A DNA stretch of 64,000 nt from Citricoccus muralis (GTDB lineage: Bacteria > Actinomycetota > Actinomycetes > Actinomycetales > Micrococcaceae): positions 248,001 through 312,000 of the forward strand of contig NZ_CP121252.1 in NCBI RefSeq assembly GCF_029637705.1, in the 5' to 3' direction. The translations under genes and the position numbers were made by a program. Positions 45,544-55,114 of this stretch are shown here, piece after piece. Positions within the stretch are counted from its first letter, which is position 1. Every line of letters begins with the position of its first letter. Under the pieces are notes generated by a model. The model had not been told where the DNA came from and did no database searches. It was given only the letters and a program-made list of their open reading frames with translations.

Positions 45544-47834
45544 CGCCGCGGTTCGGGCTGCGGGAAGCGGTGGGCACCTTGGTCCTGCTGGCACTGATGG
45601 TGCCCGGCATCGTCGCCCACGAGCCCGTGTTCAGCGACGGCTCCGGGCTGCGCGCCGCCGGCTGGGGCGTCGGACTGGGCCTGGCGGTGGCGGTGGCCGC
45701 CCGCACCTTCGCCTGGCGCTGGTGGTCCACCCTGGCCGTCACCGTGCTCGTCTACCTCGGTTTCGGCGCGGTCTCCGCCCTGCCCGACACCGCGGTGGCC
45801 GGGGTGCTGCCCTCCGTGGAAACCGTGCAGCTGCTGGTGCTGCAGGTGGTGCACTCTTGGAAGGACCTACTCACCCTGGTGCCCCCGGCCGGTGCCTTCC
45901 TCGGTCCGGCCGTGCTGCCCTACGTCACGGGCCTGATCACCGGGGTGCTCGGCGGACTCGCCGTGGTCTCCGGGCGCTGGCTGCTGGCCAGCCTGGCCCC
46001 CGTCGCGCTCTACCTGGTGGGTGCGGCCTGGTCGGTGCCGCTCACCGGCGCCGAACCATGGTGGGCGCTCGCCGGCACCGTGGCCATGCTCATCTGGTGG
46101 GCGCTCAGCTCTGCCTGGGACCGCGCGGAGTCCGACCCCAACCCGCAGCACCGCGCCCGCGGCGAAGCCGAACAGAGAATCCGGCGTCGAGCCCGCACCC
46201 GCACGCTCACCTCTGCCGCACTCGTGCTCACCCTCAGCGCGCTCCTCGCCGTGCCCCTGGCTTCGGTGCTGGTGAACGCCGGGGAGCGCACCGTGCTGCG
46301 CAGCTACCTGGCCCCGCCGCTGAGCGTCCAGGAACGGGCCACCCCGCTGCAGCAGTACCGTCACCTCAACGCCCAGCTCGCCGACGAGCCGCTGCTGCGC
46401 GTCACCGGCCTGCCCGAGGACGCTCGGGTGCGCATCGCCACCATGGACCACTACGACGGCGTCCAGTGGGGCATCGCCGAACCCGCCGAGGGCGAAGGGT
46501 TCTTCCAGGTGGGCGAAACCCTGCCCGAGGTCCCCTCCGATGTACCCGACGGGGCCCGCCAGCCCGTCGACGTCGAGGTGGAACAGCTGCGCCGCGTGGA
46601 CGGCTGGCTGCCCAGTGTGGGCCACCCCGAGCAGATCACGCTCGACGACGAAGCGACCGCCGCCGCCCTGTTCTACGACCCCACCCTGCAGTCGCTGCTC
46701 ACCACCGCCGCGACCGATACCGAGCCGCACTATCACCTGCAGGGCTGGACCGAACCGCAGTGGAGTGAAGGTCAGCTCTCCGGGCGCTCCTTAGGCTCGG
46801 CCCAGCTGCCTGAACCGGAGCAGGTGCCCTCCTCGTTGCCCGCCCTGGCCGCGGAGATCACCTCCGCCGTCTCCACCCCGCTGGAGCAGGCCCGCGCCCT
46901 GGAACAGTACTTCCACTCCACCGGCTACTATGCCAACTCCACCGAGAACCCGTCCCGCCCTGGTCACGCCGCCGAACGGATTGCCCGACTCATCGACGCC
47001 GAGCAGATGATCGGCGACGACGAACAGTACGCCACCGCCATGGCCCTGGCCGCCCGCTCCCTGGGGATGCCGGCCCGCGTGGTGATGGGCGCCTACCCGG
47101 ACCCCGATGCGGCCACGGGTGCTGACACCATCACCCTGCACGGCCGCGACCTGTACGTGTGGGTGGAGATCCCGTTCGACGGCGCCGGCTGGGTGGCGTT
47201 CGACCCGACGCCGCCGCGGGACCAGACTCCGCAGACCGAGATCCCCGAGCCCCGGCAGGTACCCCGCCCCCAGGTGCTGCAACCCCCGGAACCGCCTCAG
47301 GAGCCCCCGGAACTGCCGGCCGATCTGCGCGACGAGGAGAACCCGGACCCGCTGCCGCCCGAGCAACCGCTGCCCTGGGGGCTGATCGCCGGGATCTCCG
47401 GGTTCCTGCTGTTGTTGTTGCTGCCGCTGCTTGGCGTGCCCCTGTACAAGGTGTGGCGTCGGCGTCGTCGTCGGCAAGCTACCGGCCGGCTCGGGGTGCG
47501 CCACGCCTGGACCGAGGTCACCGACTATGCTGTCGACGTCGGGATCGCCGTGCCGCGGTCGGCCACCGTGCTCGAATCGGCGGGAGTCATTGACGACGCC
47601 GCCACCGGCACCGAGGGTGCGGTCACCGAACTGGCCCGCACCGTGGGCCGGGCCGAGTTCTCCGGCACCGACGCCGACACTGATTCAGGGACAGACGCAG
47701 AGGACCCCAGTCGTCAGGCGTGGGAACTGGCCGAGCGCAGCTACCGTGGCCTGCAACCGGCCGGGTGGCTGGCCCGGCACCGCAGCCGGATGTCCTGGCG
47801 CTCGCTGGTGCGACGCCGGAAGGAGAGACGATGA
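45540..47834 (+). CDS. Transglutaminase-fold membrane protein (TgpA type), probably catalytically dead
   Basis: A 764-residue protein with about six N-terminal membrane segments (up to about 250), an extracellular DUF3488-like and transglutaminase-core region (about 260-570), a Pro/Glu-rich stretch, and one more membrane segment (about 614-636) before a cytoplasmic tail. The core motif is MIGDDEQYATAMALAARSLG: where active enzymes have G-x-C, this one has Gly492-Asp-Asp494. The HAWVE motif is YVWVE, with Tyr539 at the His position; Asp555 in FDPTP is kept. So two of three catalytic residues are missing and it may act as a binding scaffold. It overlaps its neighbours by ATGA. Confidence 0.88.
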   Translation: MTPRFGLREAVGTLVLLALMVPGIVAHEPVFSDGSGLRAAGWGVGLGLAVAVAARTFAWRWWSTLAVTVLVYLGFGAVSALPDTAVAGVLPSVETVQLLVLQVVHSWKDLLTLVPPAGAFLGPAVLPYVTGLITGVLGGLAVVSGRWLLASLAPVALYLVGAAWSVPLTGAEPWWALAGTVAMLIWWALSSAWDRAESDPNPQHRARGEAEQRIRRRARTRTLTSAALVLTLSALLAVPLASVLVNAGERTVLRSYLAPPLSVQERATPLQQYRHLNAQLADEPLLRVTGLPEDARVRIATMDHYDGVQWGIAEPAEGEGFFQVGETLPEVPSDVPDGARQPVDVEVEQLRRVDGWLPSVGHPEQITLDDEATAAALFYDPTLQSLLTTAATDTEPHYHLQGWTEPQWSEGQLSGRSLGSAQLPEPEQVPSSLPALAAEITSAVSTPLEQARALEQYFHSTGYYANSTENPSRPGHAAERIARLIDAEQMIGDDEQYATAMALAARSLGMPARVVMGAYPDPDAATGADTITLHGRDLYVWVEIPFDGAGWVAFDPTPPRDQTPQTEIPEPRQVPRPQVLQPPEPPQEPPELPADLRDEENPDPLPPEQPLPWGLIAGISGFLLLLLLPLLGVPLYKVWRRRRRRQATGRLGVRHAWTEVTDYAVDVGIAVPRSATVLESAGVIDDAATGTEGAVTELARTVGRAEFSGTDADTDSGTDAEDPSRQAWELAERSYRGLQPAGWLARHRSRMSWRSLVRRRKERR

Positions 47835-49417
47835 GCCGCACGAGTCGGACCAGCCCGCCCGCAGGCGCCCAGCCGGGGCCGCAGATTCCCGGGTACACCT
47901 GGACTCAGCCGCTGGGTCGGGGCGGCAGCGCTGAAGTGCACCGGTATCGGCAGCACCATCCGGAGCGCGACGTCGCCGTCAAAACCCTGCGCCCCGATGC
48001 CGGGGGCGGGGCCGAAGCGATGTTGCGCCGCGAAGCCAACGTGCTCGCCCAGGTGTCGAGTCACCCGGGAGTGGTGTCCCTGTTCGCCTCCGGGGAGACC
48101 GCTCAGGGGCTACCCTGGCTGGCCCTGGAATACTGCGCCGGGCCGCTGTGGCACCGGGACCAGCAACCGCTGGCCCTTTCGGAGGCACTGCGCACCGGGG
48201 TGATCCTCGCCGGGGCGCTGGCCACCGTGCACGCGGTGGGTATCGTGCACCGCGATGTGAAGCCCGCCAATGTGCTGCGCACCGCTTTCGGCCAGCCCGT
48301 GCTCTCCGATTTCGGGATCTCGGGGATGGCCGGGATGCCGGTGCGCTACGGTGACGGCGGATTCTCCGTGCCCTGGGCCGCCCCCGAAGTCCACCGTGCG
48401 GCCCAGGACGCCCGCGCCGAGCAGCGCCTCTCCGCCGCCCAGGATGTGTATTCCGCCGGCGCCACCCTGTGGACCTGGCTGGTCGGGCGCTCGCCCTTCG
48501 AGCGCCCCGGGGCCGACAACTCTTCTGAGGCGCTGACCGAGCGGATTCTGCGCGACCCGGTGCCCTCCACCGGGCGCCGCGAGGTGCCGCGCAGCCTGGA
48601 GACCCTGCTGGCCCAGGCCATGTCCGCCGACCCGCTGCAGCGCCCCACCGCCGCAGATGTCGGCAGGCGGCTGCAGCAGATCCAGCGTGAGCTCGATCTG
48701 CCCGTCACCACCCTGGACCTGCACGCTGACCCCGCTGACTCACCCACCGCGTCCAACGCGCCGCTGGCCGAGCCGGACGACGACCGCACCCTCACCCCCG
48801 CCGACCTGGCGCGGATGGCCCCACCAACACCACTCGATGACGACGACGATCGCACCGTGGTCCCGAGCACCCCGTCCGCGCTCGACGAGTCCTTCGGCTT
48901 CTCACAGCACGACTCGTTGCAGCACTCCGGCCTACCCCGCGAGCAGCCGGCCCCGGCCGCATCCACGACCGCGGGCACCACGGGGGCGCCGCCCCGCTCG
49001 CGAGCGGGCTGGTGGGGCATCGGCCTCGTCATCGTGGCCGCCCTGGTGCTGGGCGGCGCGCTGGTCACGACCATGCTGCGCGGCGGCGGCTGGACCCAGG
49101 CTCCCGAAGTCGAAGAACCGGAACCCTCCGCGCAGGGACCCATGGTGGAGTCCGTGCCTGGGGTGAGTCAGCTGGTGCTGGAAGCATCCGACGGCTCCAT
49201 CGTGGCCACCTGGACCGCGCCGGAACAACTGCCCGAAATCACCGGAGCCACGTACGGCTATCAGGTGCAGCGCAGCGGGCTGGAAACCATTGATCAGACG
49301 ACGTCGCAGACCACCGTGCGGTTCCCCGCGGCCGAAGGGTCCAACTGCATCGAGGTGTGGGTCCGCGGCGCCGACGGCCGCACCTCGCCGTCGGTCTCGG
49401 AGTGCATCACTCCTTAG
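47831..49417 (+). CDS. Membrane Ser/Thr protein kinase
   Basis: A 528-residue Hanks-type kinase, apparently active: Gly loop LGRGGSAEV, Lys 51 in VAVKTL, IVHRDVKPANV with catalytic Asp 142, and SDFG with Asp 160. The linker (about 310-390) contains two acidic threonine motifs, DDDRTLTP (about 316-323) and DDDDDRTVVP (about 336-345), that look like autophosphorylation sites for FHA binding. A membrane segment (about 393-415) leads to a small extracellular FN3-like domain with two Cys. It is coupled to the transglutaminase-fold gene by overlap. It probably signals to the FHA protein encoded 6 kb downstream. Confidence 0.92.
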   Translation: MSRTSRTSPPAGAQPGPQIPGYTWTQPLGRGGSAEVHRYRQHHPERDVAVKTLRPDAGGGAEAMLRREANVLAQVSSHPGVVSLFASGETAQGLPWLALEYCAGPLWHRDQQPLALSEALRTGVILAGALATVHAVGIVHRDVKPANVLRTAFGQPVLSDFGISGMAGMPVRYGDGGFSVPWAAPEVHRAAQDARAEQRLSAAQDVYSAGATLWTWLVGRSPFERPGADNSSEALTERILRDPVPSTGRREVPRSLETLLAQAMSADPLQRPTAADVGRRLQQIQRELDLPVTTLDLHADPADSPTASNAPLAEPDDDRTLTPADLARMAPPTPLDDDDDRTVVPSTPSALDESFGFSQHDSLQHSGLPREQPAPAASTTAGTTGAPPRSRAGWWGIGLVIVAALVLGGALVTTMLRGGGWTQAPEVEEPEPSAQGPMVESVPGVSQLVLEASDGSIVATWTAPEQLPEITGATYGYQVQRSGLETIDQTTSQTTVRFPAAEGSNCIEVWVRGADGRTSPSVSECITP

Positions 49418-49583
49418 TTGGGGCCCGCCGGCGGGCTCCCCGCACCGTCGTCGTCTGGGAGCCGATGGTCCAGACGACCACCGCTATCACCATCCACCAG
49501 AGCACGAGCAGCCCGAGAATGACAGCGGGCGTCCGGCGTCGCGGCGGTGTTGCTTCAGGTGACAGGGTGCTTCCAGCTGTCAT
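49407..49583 (-). CDS. Unlisted 58-residue single-pass membrane protein after eccC
   Basis: The minus strand encodes 58 residues from ATG (complement of 49581-49583) to TGA (49407-49409), 5 nt after the eccC stop. The N-terminal 20 residues are Pro/Arg/Thr-rich, then a strong hydrophobic segment (about 20-41, VILGLLVLWWMVIAVVVWTI), then a basic tail with RGARRRAP. Its end overlaps the kinase gene by 11 nt. The topology and close spacing to eccC support a real gene. I recognise no family. No strong ribosome-binding site is seen, so coupling to eccC is assumed. Confidence 0.55.
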   Translation of the reverse strand: MTAGSTLSPEATPPRRRTPAVILGLLVLWWMVIAVVVWTIGSQTTTVRGARRRAPTKE

Positions 49584-49588
49584 CCGTC

Positions 49589-52500
49589 TCAGAGGTCGAC
49601 GAGGGTCTCCGATTCGGCCAGCTGGACCATCTGATGCCCGAGCTCACGGGTAATGAACTGGGCGCGTCCGGCGGGCCCACGCTGGGAACGGATCTTGCCC
49701 ACCAGGGGGCCCTCTTCCGGATCACCCGGCAGCAGCAGCGCGGGGGTGCCGATGTCGACCATCCCGCGCAGCAGCGGATCGTACTGGGCGCGGGAGGCGC
49801 CGCCGGTGCGGCGGGTGACGATGACGTGCATGCCGATGTCACGAGCCTGGGCTAGCAAAGGCACCAGCGGTTCGATGGGGTTACCTCGTGAGGTGGCCAC
49901 CAGGTCGTAGTCGTCGATGATGATGAACAGGTCGGGCCCCTCCCACCAGGAGCGGTCGCGCAGCTGCTGCGGGGTGACATCGGGGCCGGGCAGGCGCCCG
50001 GCGAGGATCCCGTGGATCTCCTTCATCGCCCCCGTGACGACGTCGTGGGTGGTGTAGTACCCGGCCTGGTAGCGCGGGGGGATCTCCTGGAGCAGCGAGC
50101 GACGGTAGTCGACCACCAGGAACTGCGCCTTCTTGGCGTCGTGGGTGCGGGCGACCTCCTGGATCACCGTGCGCAGCAGGGTCGACTTGCCGGTTCCGGA
50201 GTCGCCGAAGGCGTAGAGGTGGCTGATCTTGCTGAAGTTCAGCGCCACCGGGGAGAGCCGTGCCTCGTTGATGCCCAGCAGCGCGTTCGGCGCTTCGGGG
50301 GCGAGCTCGCGCACCGCGTCCAGGGTGATCCGCCGCGGCAGCAGCCGCAGCTTCGGTCCGGCCGGGCCCGACCAGGCCTGCTCGATCGCGGTGAAGGCGT
50401 GCTTGACCCCATCGGGCAGCGACGTCGCGTCGGAGGCGCCGTCCACCCGGGGCAGGGCGACCAGGGACTGGTGCTTGGACGCCGCCAGCCCGTGCCCGGG
50501 GCGGCCCTCCGGCACGCTGGCCGCTTTCTTGCGGTCGATCTCGGACTCGCGGGGTTCGCCCAGGCGCAGCTCGAACAGGGTGCCGAACGTGGACTGCATG
50601 GCGATGCGGAACTCGCCCAGGCGGGTGGCGGCGGCCAGCAGGTGCACCCCGAGGGCCAGTCCGCGGCCCATCAGGTCCTGGATGGTCCGGTCCAGATCCG
50701 GCACGTCGGACTTCAGAGTGCCCCAGCCGTCGACCACCAGGTAGACATCACCGTAGCCGTCGTCGTAGCGACCCTCGGCCCGGCCGCGCCGGTACGTGGC
50801 GATGGAGTCGATGTCGTGTTCGCGGAAGTAGGCTTCGCGGTCCTCCATGATCCCGGCGATCTCCTGGATCATCCGGGTGATGATGTCGAGGCGGTCGCGG
50901 GATCCCACCCCGGCCACATGCGGGGCGTGGCGGAACGGGGCGAATGTGCCGCCGCCGAAGTCCAGGATGTAGAACTGTGCCTCCGCGGGGGTGTTCACCA
51001 GCGACAGCGACATCACCAGGGTGCGCAGGGCGGTGGACTTGCCGGACTGGGCGCTGCCGATGATGGCGACGTTGCCGGCCCCGCCGGTGAGATCCATGCT
51101 GAGCACCTCGCGGCGCTGCTCGCGGGGGATGTCCTTCATACCCATCGGCACGGTCAGCCCGCCCTTGGCCTTCCAGGAGGGCGAGTGCAGCCCGTCGGCC
51201 TCGGTGACGGTGAGATCTCCGAACAGCTCGTCCAGCGTGGTCGGCACCTCCAGCGGGTCCAGCCACACCTGGTGGGCGCGAGGCTGCAACGGTTCTAGCT
51301 TCCGCACCGCAATATCCAGGGTGGACATGTCGGCCCACTGGTCGTCGCCGTCCTTCACCACGGGCTCGGTGTTCGAGGCGTCCTCGGACTCGGTTTCCTC
51401 GCTGTCGCGCTGGTCCTCCAGGGAGAGCACGGGGGAGGCGGTGAAGGGTAGCAGTCGGGAGGCCGAGCGCACGGGGCCGCCGGTGGCGGACACCGCTTCG
51501 GCGCGGCGGGCCGGCGGCGGGGCGGCCACGTAGGAGGCGCGGAACTGGGTCATCTCGTCGCCGGAGGTCTTCAGGAAGCCGACGCCGGGCACCGCCGGCA
51601 GCGAGTAGGCGTCGGTCTTGCCGAGCACGGCGCGGGAGTCGGCCTGGGAGAAGGTGCGTAGCCCGATCCGGTAGGACAGGTGCGAGTCCAGTCCGCGTAG
51701 TCGGGACTCCTCGAGCTTCTGGGTGGCCAGCAGTAGGTGGATCTCCAGGGAGCGGCCCAGGCGGCCGATGGCGACGAAGGTGTCGATGAACTCGGGCTTG
51801 GCGGTGAGCAGCTCGGAGAACTCGTCGAGGATGATGAACAGCGCCGGCAGCGCCGGATGCTGGTGCTGCCCGGCCAGGCGGGCTTTCTCGTAGTCGCCGA
51901 CGTTGGCGTAGTTGCCGGCGGCGCGCAGCAGCTCCTGACGGCGCACCATCTCACCGTGCAGCGCCTCTTCCATGCGGTCGACCAGATAGAGCTCGGACTC
52001 GAGGTTGGTGATCGTGGCCGAGACATGCGGCAGCTCGGACATGCCCGCGAAGGTGGCGCCGCCCTTGAAATCGACCAGCACCAGATTCAGCTGTTCGGGG
52101 GAGTGGGTGAGCACCATGCCCAGCACCATGGTGCGCAGCACCTCGGACTTGCCCGAGCCGGTGGCGCCGATGAGCAGCCCGTGCGGGCCCATGCCCTGCT
52201 GGGCGTTCTCCTTGATGTCCAGGTGCACCGGCACCCCCTCGGGGGTGACGGCGAAGGGGATGTTCAGCCGGGCCCGGCCCTGCCGGCGCACGATCTGCAT
52301 GTCCGGGTCGTAGTCGCGGATGTCGCCCAGGCCCAGCAGCTCCATCAGGTCTTCCTGGCGGGTCGGGTCCGAGCTGGCGCCGGAGGCGTTCGGGGTGACC
52401 GCGGAGCGCCGGGTGCCCTCCTCGTAGGGGGTGAGACGGCGGGCGGTGGCCAGTGCCAGCTCGGCCGACATGGAATCGGCCACGATCCCGGTGTTCTCCC

Positions 52501-53665
52501 CGACCAGGGTCACCAGCGTGGTGTTCATCCGGCCATCGGAGCGGGGCTGCAGAGCGATCCGCAATGACTCGTAGTCCTCCAGGCGGCTCCATTCCTCCAC
52601 CACGGAGAGCACGCAGACCCCCTCCTTGGCCAGGCGCTCGCGGTCGGAGGCGCGCAGCTCAACACCGTCGAGAATCAGCAGCAGCTGCGGCATCGCGGTC
52701 TCGGAGGTGCGCTGCCGGAAGCGGGCGCGCGAGGAGACGTCGAAGGGCAACAGGTCCAGGACCTCGGCCACGGATCCGCCCATCAAGCGCATGGTGCCCA
52801 CGGCGTCGGATTCAGCCGAGCGGGCGTGCGGCAACCATTTCACCCAGTCCCAATCGGCCAGGCCTTCGGCGTCGGCGACCACGGCCACGCGCAGCAGCTT
52901 CGGGGAGATGAAGGTGGTCAGGGATAGGGTCATGGCGCGGGCCAGGGCACGGGTGTGCTCGGGGGAACCGGCCACCTCAATGCGGGCATAATCGGCGATG
53001 CTGATCCCGGCCGGCAGGTCGTGGACGGTGTCGAAGGTGGAGACGAAGCGGCTCACCGCCGACAAGCACACCGGGTCCGCGTTGGACAGCGGTGCCAGTT
53101 CCGGTTCGCGCAGCTCCAAACACAGGGGCTCATCGGCGGTGCCCACCCGGGTCATGTACGTGATCGCGGAGGGCTCGGTGCGCTCCCAGAGGCGCTCGTT
53201 CTGCTGGATGATCGCGCTCAGGCTCGGCGGATCGGGCATGTTCCAGGTGGTGAACCGGCGTTGATCGCGGGCCGCATGGCGCACGTCGTCGCGCAGCTCA
53301 TCCAGGTACACCAGGTATTCACGACGCTGGGTGGTGACCTTCTGCCGGTGCTGGGAGATCTGGCGGTAGGAGGTGAACCCGACCATGGCGACCATGGCGA
53401 TGATCATGGCCCCGGCCATCAGCATCATGCGTGGGTTGGCGTTGTTGGAGAACGCCATGAACACCAGCACACCCATCGAGCCGATCATCGGCACGGCCAT
53501 GGCGATGGTGCCGCCCAGGCCCTCTGATTCGACGACGTCCGGCGGGGACTGGATGTCCAGGGTGCCCTGGGGCAGGCGCGGTGCCTCGACGTGGCCAGAT
53601 CGGGGTGTGGGCACAATGACTCCGGAATCGACGGGAACGCTCAGTTCGGTGGCGTCCCGGAACAC
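49589..53665 (-). CDS. eccC: T7SS FtsK/SpoIIIE-type ATPase EccC (fused EccCa-EccCb)
   Basis: A 1358-residue motor of the ESX/T7SS. Two N-terminal membrane segments (about 52-72 and 80-98) are followed by a DUF-type stalk and three ATPase domains. Walker A motifs are GATGSGKS (about 500-507), GSAQSGKS (about 870-877) and GDSGTGKS (about 1154-1161); Walker B LVLVDFKGGATF is in the first and LDFGGGTF in the second, while the third has LVVDYRRSL. The first domain shows the full HGLLIGATGSGKSEVLRT consensus and is the likely active one; the others bind substrate signals in known systems. GTG 53665 is the start. It diverges from the first eccD. Confidence 0.96.
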   Translation of the reverse strand: MFRDATELSVPVDSGVIVPTPRSGHVEAPRLPQGTLDIQSPPDVVESEGLGGTIAMAVPMIGSMGVLVFMAFSNNANPRMMLMAGAMIIAMVAMVGFTSYRQISQHRQKVTTQRREYLVYLDELRDDVRHAARDQRRFTTWNMPDPPSLSAIIQQNERLWERTEPSAITYMTRVGTADEPLCLELREPELAPLSNADPVCLSAVSRFVSTFDTVHDLPAGISIADYARIEVAGSPEHTRALARAMTLSLTTFISPKLLRVAVVADAEGLADWDWVKWLPHARSAESDAVGTMRLMGGSVAEVLDLLPFDVSSRARFRQRTSETAMPQLLLILDGVELRASDRERLAKEGVCVLSVVEEWSRLEDYESLRIALQPRSDGRMNTTLVTLVGENTGIVADSMSAELALATARRLTPYEEGTRRSAVTPNASGASSDPTRQEDLMELLGLGDIRDYDPDMQIVRRQGRARLNIPFAVTPEGVPVHLDIKENAQQGMGPHGLLIGATGSGKSEVLRTMVLGMVLTHSPEQLNLVLVDFKGGATFAGMSELPHVSATITNLESELYLVDRMEEALHGEMVRRQELLRAAGNYANVGDYEKARLAGQHQHPALPALFIILDEFSELLTAKPEFIDTFVAIGRLGRSLEIHLLLATQKLEESRLRGLDSHLSYRIGLRTFSQADSRAVLGKTDAYSLPAVPGVGFLKTSGDEMTQFRASYVAAPPPARRAEAVSATGGPVRSASRLLPFTASPVLSLEDQRDSEETESEDASNTEPVVKDGDDQWADMSTLDIAVRKLEPLQPRAHQVWLDPLEVPTTLDELFGDLTVTEADGLHSPSWKAKGGLTVPMGMKDIPREQRREVLSMDLTGGAGNVAIIGSAQSGKSTALRTLVMSLSLVNTPAEAQFYILDFGGGTFAPFRHAPHVAGVGSRDRLDIITRMIQEIAGIMEDREAYFREHDIDSIATYRRGRAEGRYDDGYGDVYLVVDGWGTLKSDVPDLDRTIQDLMGRGLALGVHLLAAATRLGEFRIAMQSTFGTLFELRLGEPRESEIDRKKAASVPEGRPGHGLAASKHQSLVALPRVDGASDATSLPDGVKHAFTAIEQAWSGPAGPKLRLLPRRITLDAVRELAPEAPNALLGINEARLSPVALNFSKISHLYAFGDSGTGKSTLLRTVIQEVARTHDAKKAQFLVVDYRRSLLQEIPPRYQAGYYTTHDVVTGAMKEIHGILAGRLPGPDVTPQQLRDRSWWEGPDLFIIIDDYDLVATSRGNPIEPLVPLLAQARDIGMHVIVTRRTGGASRAQYDPLLRGMVDIGTPALLLPGDPEEGPLVGKIRSQRGPAGRAQFITRELGHQMVQLAESETLVDL

Positions 53666-53695
53666 CGACAGCGGCGGATCCGGGAGCGCCTGCCC

Positions 53696-53704
53696 TACAC
53701 TATA
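53696..53704. promoter_or_regulatory. Overlapping divergent -10 boxes between eccC and eccD
   Basis: Plus strand TACACT (53696-53701) and minus strand TATAGT (53699-53704) overlap in the 114-bp gap between the divergent eccC and eccD starts. This would tie expression of the two halves of the machinery together. Confidence 0.35.
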
Positions 53705-53779
53705 TCGAGGGCGCGCCCTTGCCTCGAGAGTCGAGGATCCACATCAGCGCAGCCGTCGCAGAATCGACCAGGGGAGCCG

Positions 53780-55096
53780 GTGAGCACAGAGCAGACGACC
53801 GCCACGATCGTGGACGGGACGCAGCGACTGGACGTCTCCGTGCCCGTGGGCACCACCGTCTCCGGAGTGCTCGCCCAATTGGAACGGCCTCTGTGGAACA
53901 TCGAGCTGGTGGATGAGCTGGGCCGCACGGTTCCGGCCACCGAGAGCTTCGGCACCCAGATTCCGCCCGGCGCCGTATTGCATCTGCGCGACACCACAGC
54001 CACGACGGCACAGCGAGACGACGCCCGCAACAGCGAACGCACCGGTACCGGGGCGATGCCGGGCTGGGCTGCCGCCGTGGCGGTGGTGGTGCTGGCCGGA
54101 CTCACCACCGTGCTCTCCACCGTATTAAGCGAGCACCGCAGCATCGCCGTCATGGTGGCGCTCTTCCTGGTGTTGACGTTGGTGTCCGCCCAGCTGGTGC
54201 GAGGGGGTCGGGTGACCCGGTCGATCTGGTGGGCCATTGCCGCACCCCTGCCTGTCGCTATCGGTGTGACCGGGCTGATCAGTCTTCCGACCCTGGCCAC
54301 CGGGTGGGCGTTCGCGCTCGCGGTCTGCTGGGCTGCGGCCGTCGCGGCGTTCGGGGTGCGCGCGTGGAAGCGCCACGAATACACCGACGCCGCTACCCGG
54401 GTGTGGCTGTTTCCGGCCATCGGGCTCTCGATGATTTCCCTGGCCCAGATGCCCGACGGAATCGCCGGGCCGGTGCTGCTCGCCGTCGGTGTGATGGGTC
54501 TGGCGTTCGCCCCGATGCTGTCGCTGAAGGTCCCCGAGAACCAGCTGCTGCACCTCAATACCGTGATGCTGACGACTGACTCGGTGCACGCCCCCGATGC
54601 GCCGGAGCCAGCGCGAGTCACCATGCCCCGTGCCCGGCGCACGGTACGACTGGGCAATGGCCTGCGGATCACCGCCGTGCTGCTCGCCTGTGTCGCGATG
54701 CTGGTCGGCAGCGCCCTGACCGCCGGACGCATCCGCCTGGACTCGGTAGAGGGGTGGTCCAGCCTCGTTGCTTTCGTGTTGGGGCTGGTGGTGTTCGTGT
54801 TGAACCCGCGCACCGCACGGGACCAGTTCACCCGCTGGGCGCCCCGTCTCACGGCGATGGCGGTGCTGCTGGCCGGTGCCCTGCTCAGCTCCGCCGCGGC
54901 CGCCGTGTGGTGGTGGCTGGCGGTGGCTGCGATCGGCGTGGCAGCGATCGGCACCGGAGTGGCGCTGGCTCGCAATGTTTATGCCCCGGCGATGACCCGC
55001 CTGGGCGATATCATCGGGCAGATCAGCCTGGCGCTGGCGGTACCCGCTGCGGCGGTGGCAGCCGGTGCTTTCACCTTGACCCGGACCATGGGCTAG
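53780..55096 (+). CDS. eccD: T7SS membrane channel protein EccD, first copy
   Basis: A 438-residue protein. Residues 1-80 form a ubiquitin-like (YukD-type) domain (LDVSVPVGTTVSGVLAQLE, then IPPGAVLHLRD), followed by about ten or eleven membrane helices. This is the EccD architecture, although shorter in loops than mycobacterial EccD. GTG 53780 follows AGGGGAG. A second EccD-like gene is at 60978; the two share architecture but little obvious sequence, so each may serve a different substrate set or they may form a heteromer. Confidence 0.82.
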   Translation: MSTEQTTATIVDGTQRLDVSVPVGTTVSGVLAQLERPLWNIELVDELGRTVPATESFGTQIPPGAVLHLRDTTATTAQRDDARNSERTGTGAMPGWAAAVAVVVLAGLTTVLSTVLSEHRSIAVMVALFLVLTLVSAQLVRGGRVTRSIWWAIAAPLPVAIGVTGLISLPTLATGWAFALAVCWAAAVAAFGVRAWKRHEYTDAATRVWLFPAIGLSMISLAQMPDGIAGPVLLAVGVMGLAFAPMLSLKVPENQLLHLNTVMLTTDSVHAPDAPEPARVTMPRARRTVRLGNGLRITAVLLACVAMLVGSALTAGRIRLDSVEGWSSLVAFVLGLVVFVLNPRTARDQFTRWAPRLTAMAVLLAGALLSSAAAAVWWWLAVAAIGVAAIGTGVALARNVYAPAMTRLGDIIGQISLALAVPAAAVAAGAFTLTRTMG

Positions 55097-55114
55097 AGCA
55101 GAGGAGTGACCTTG

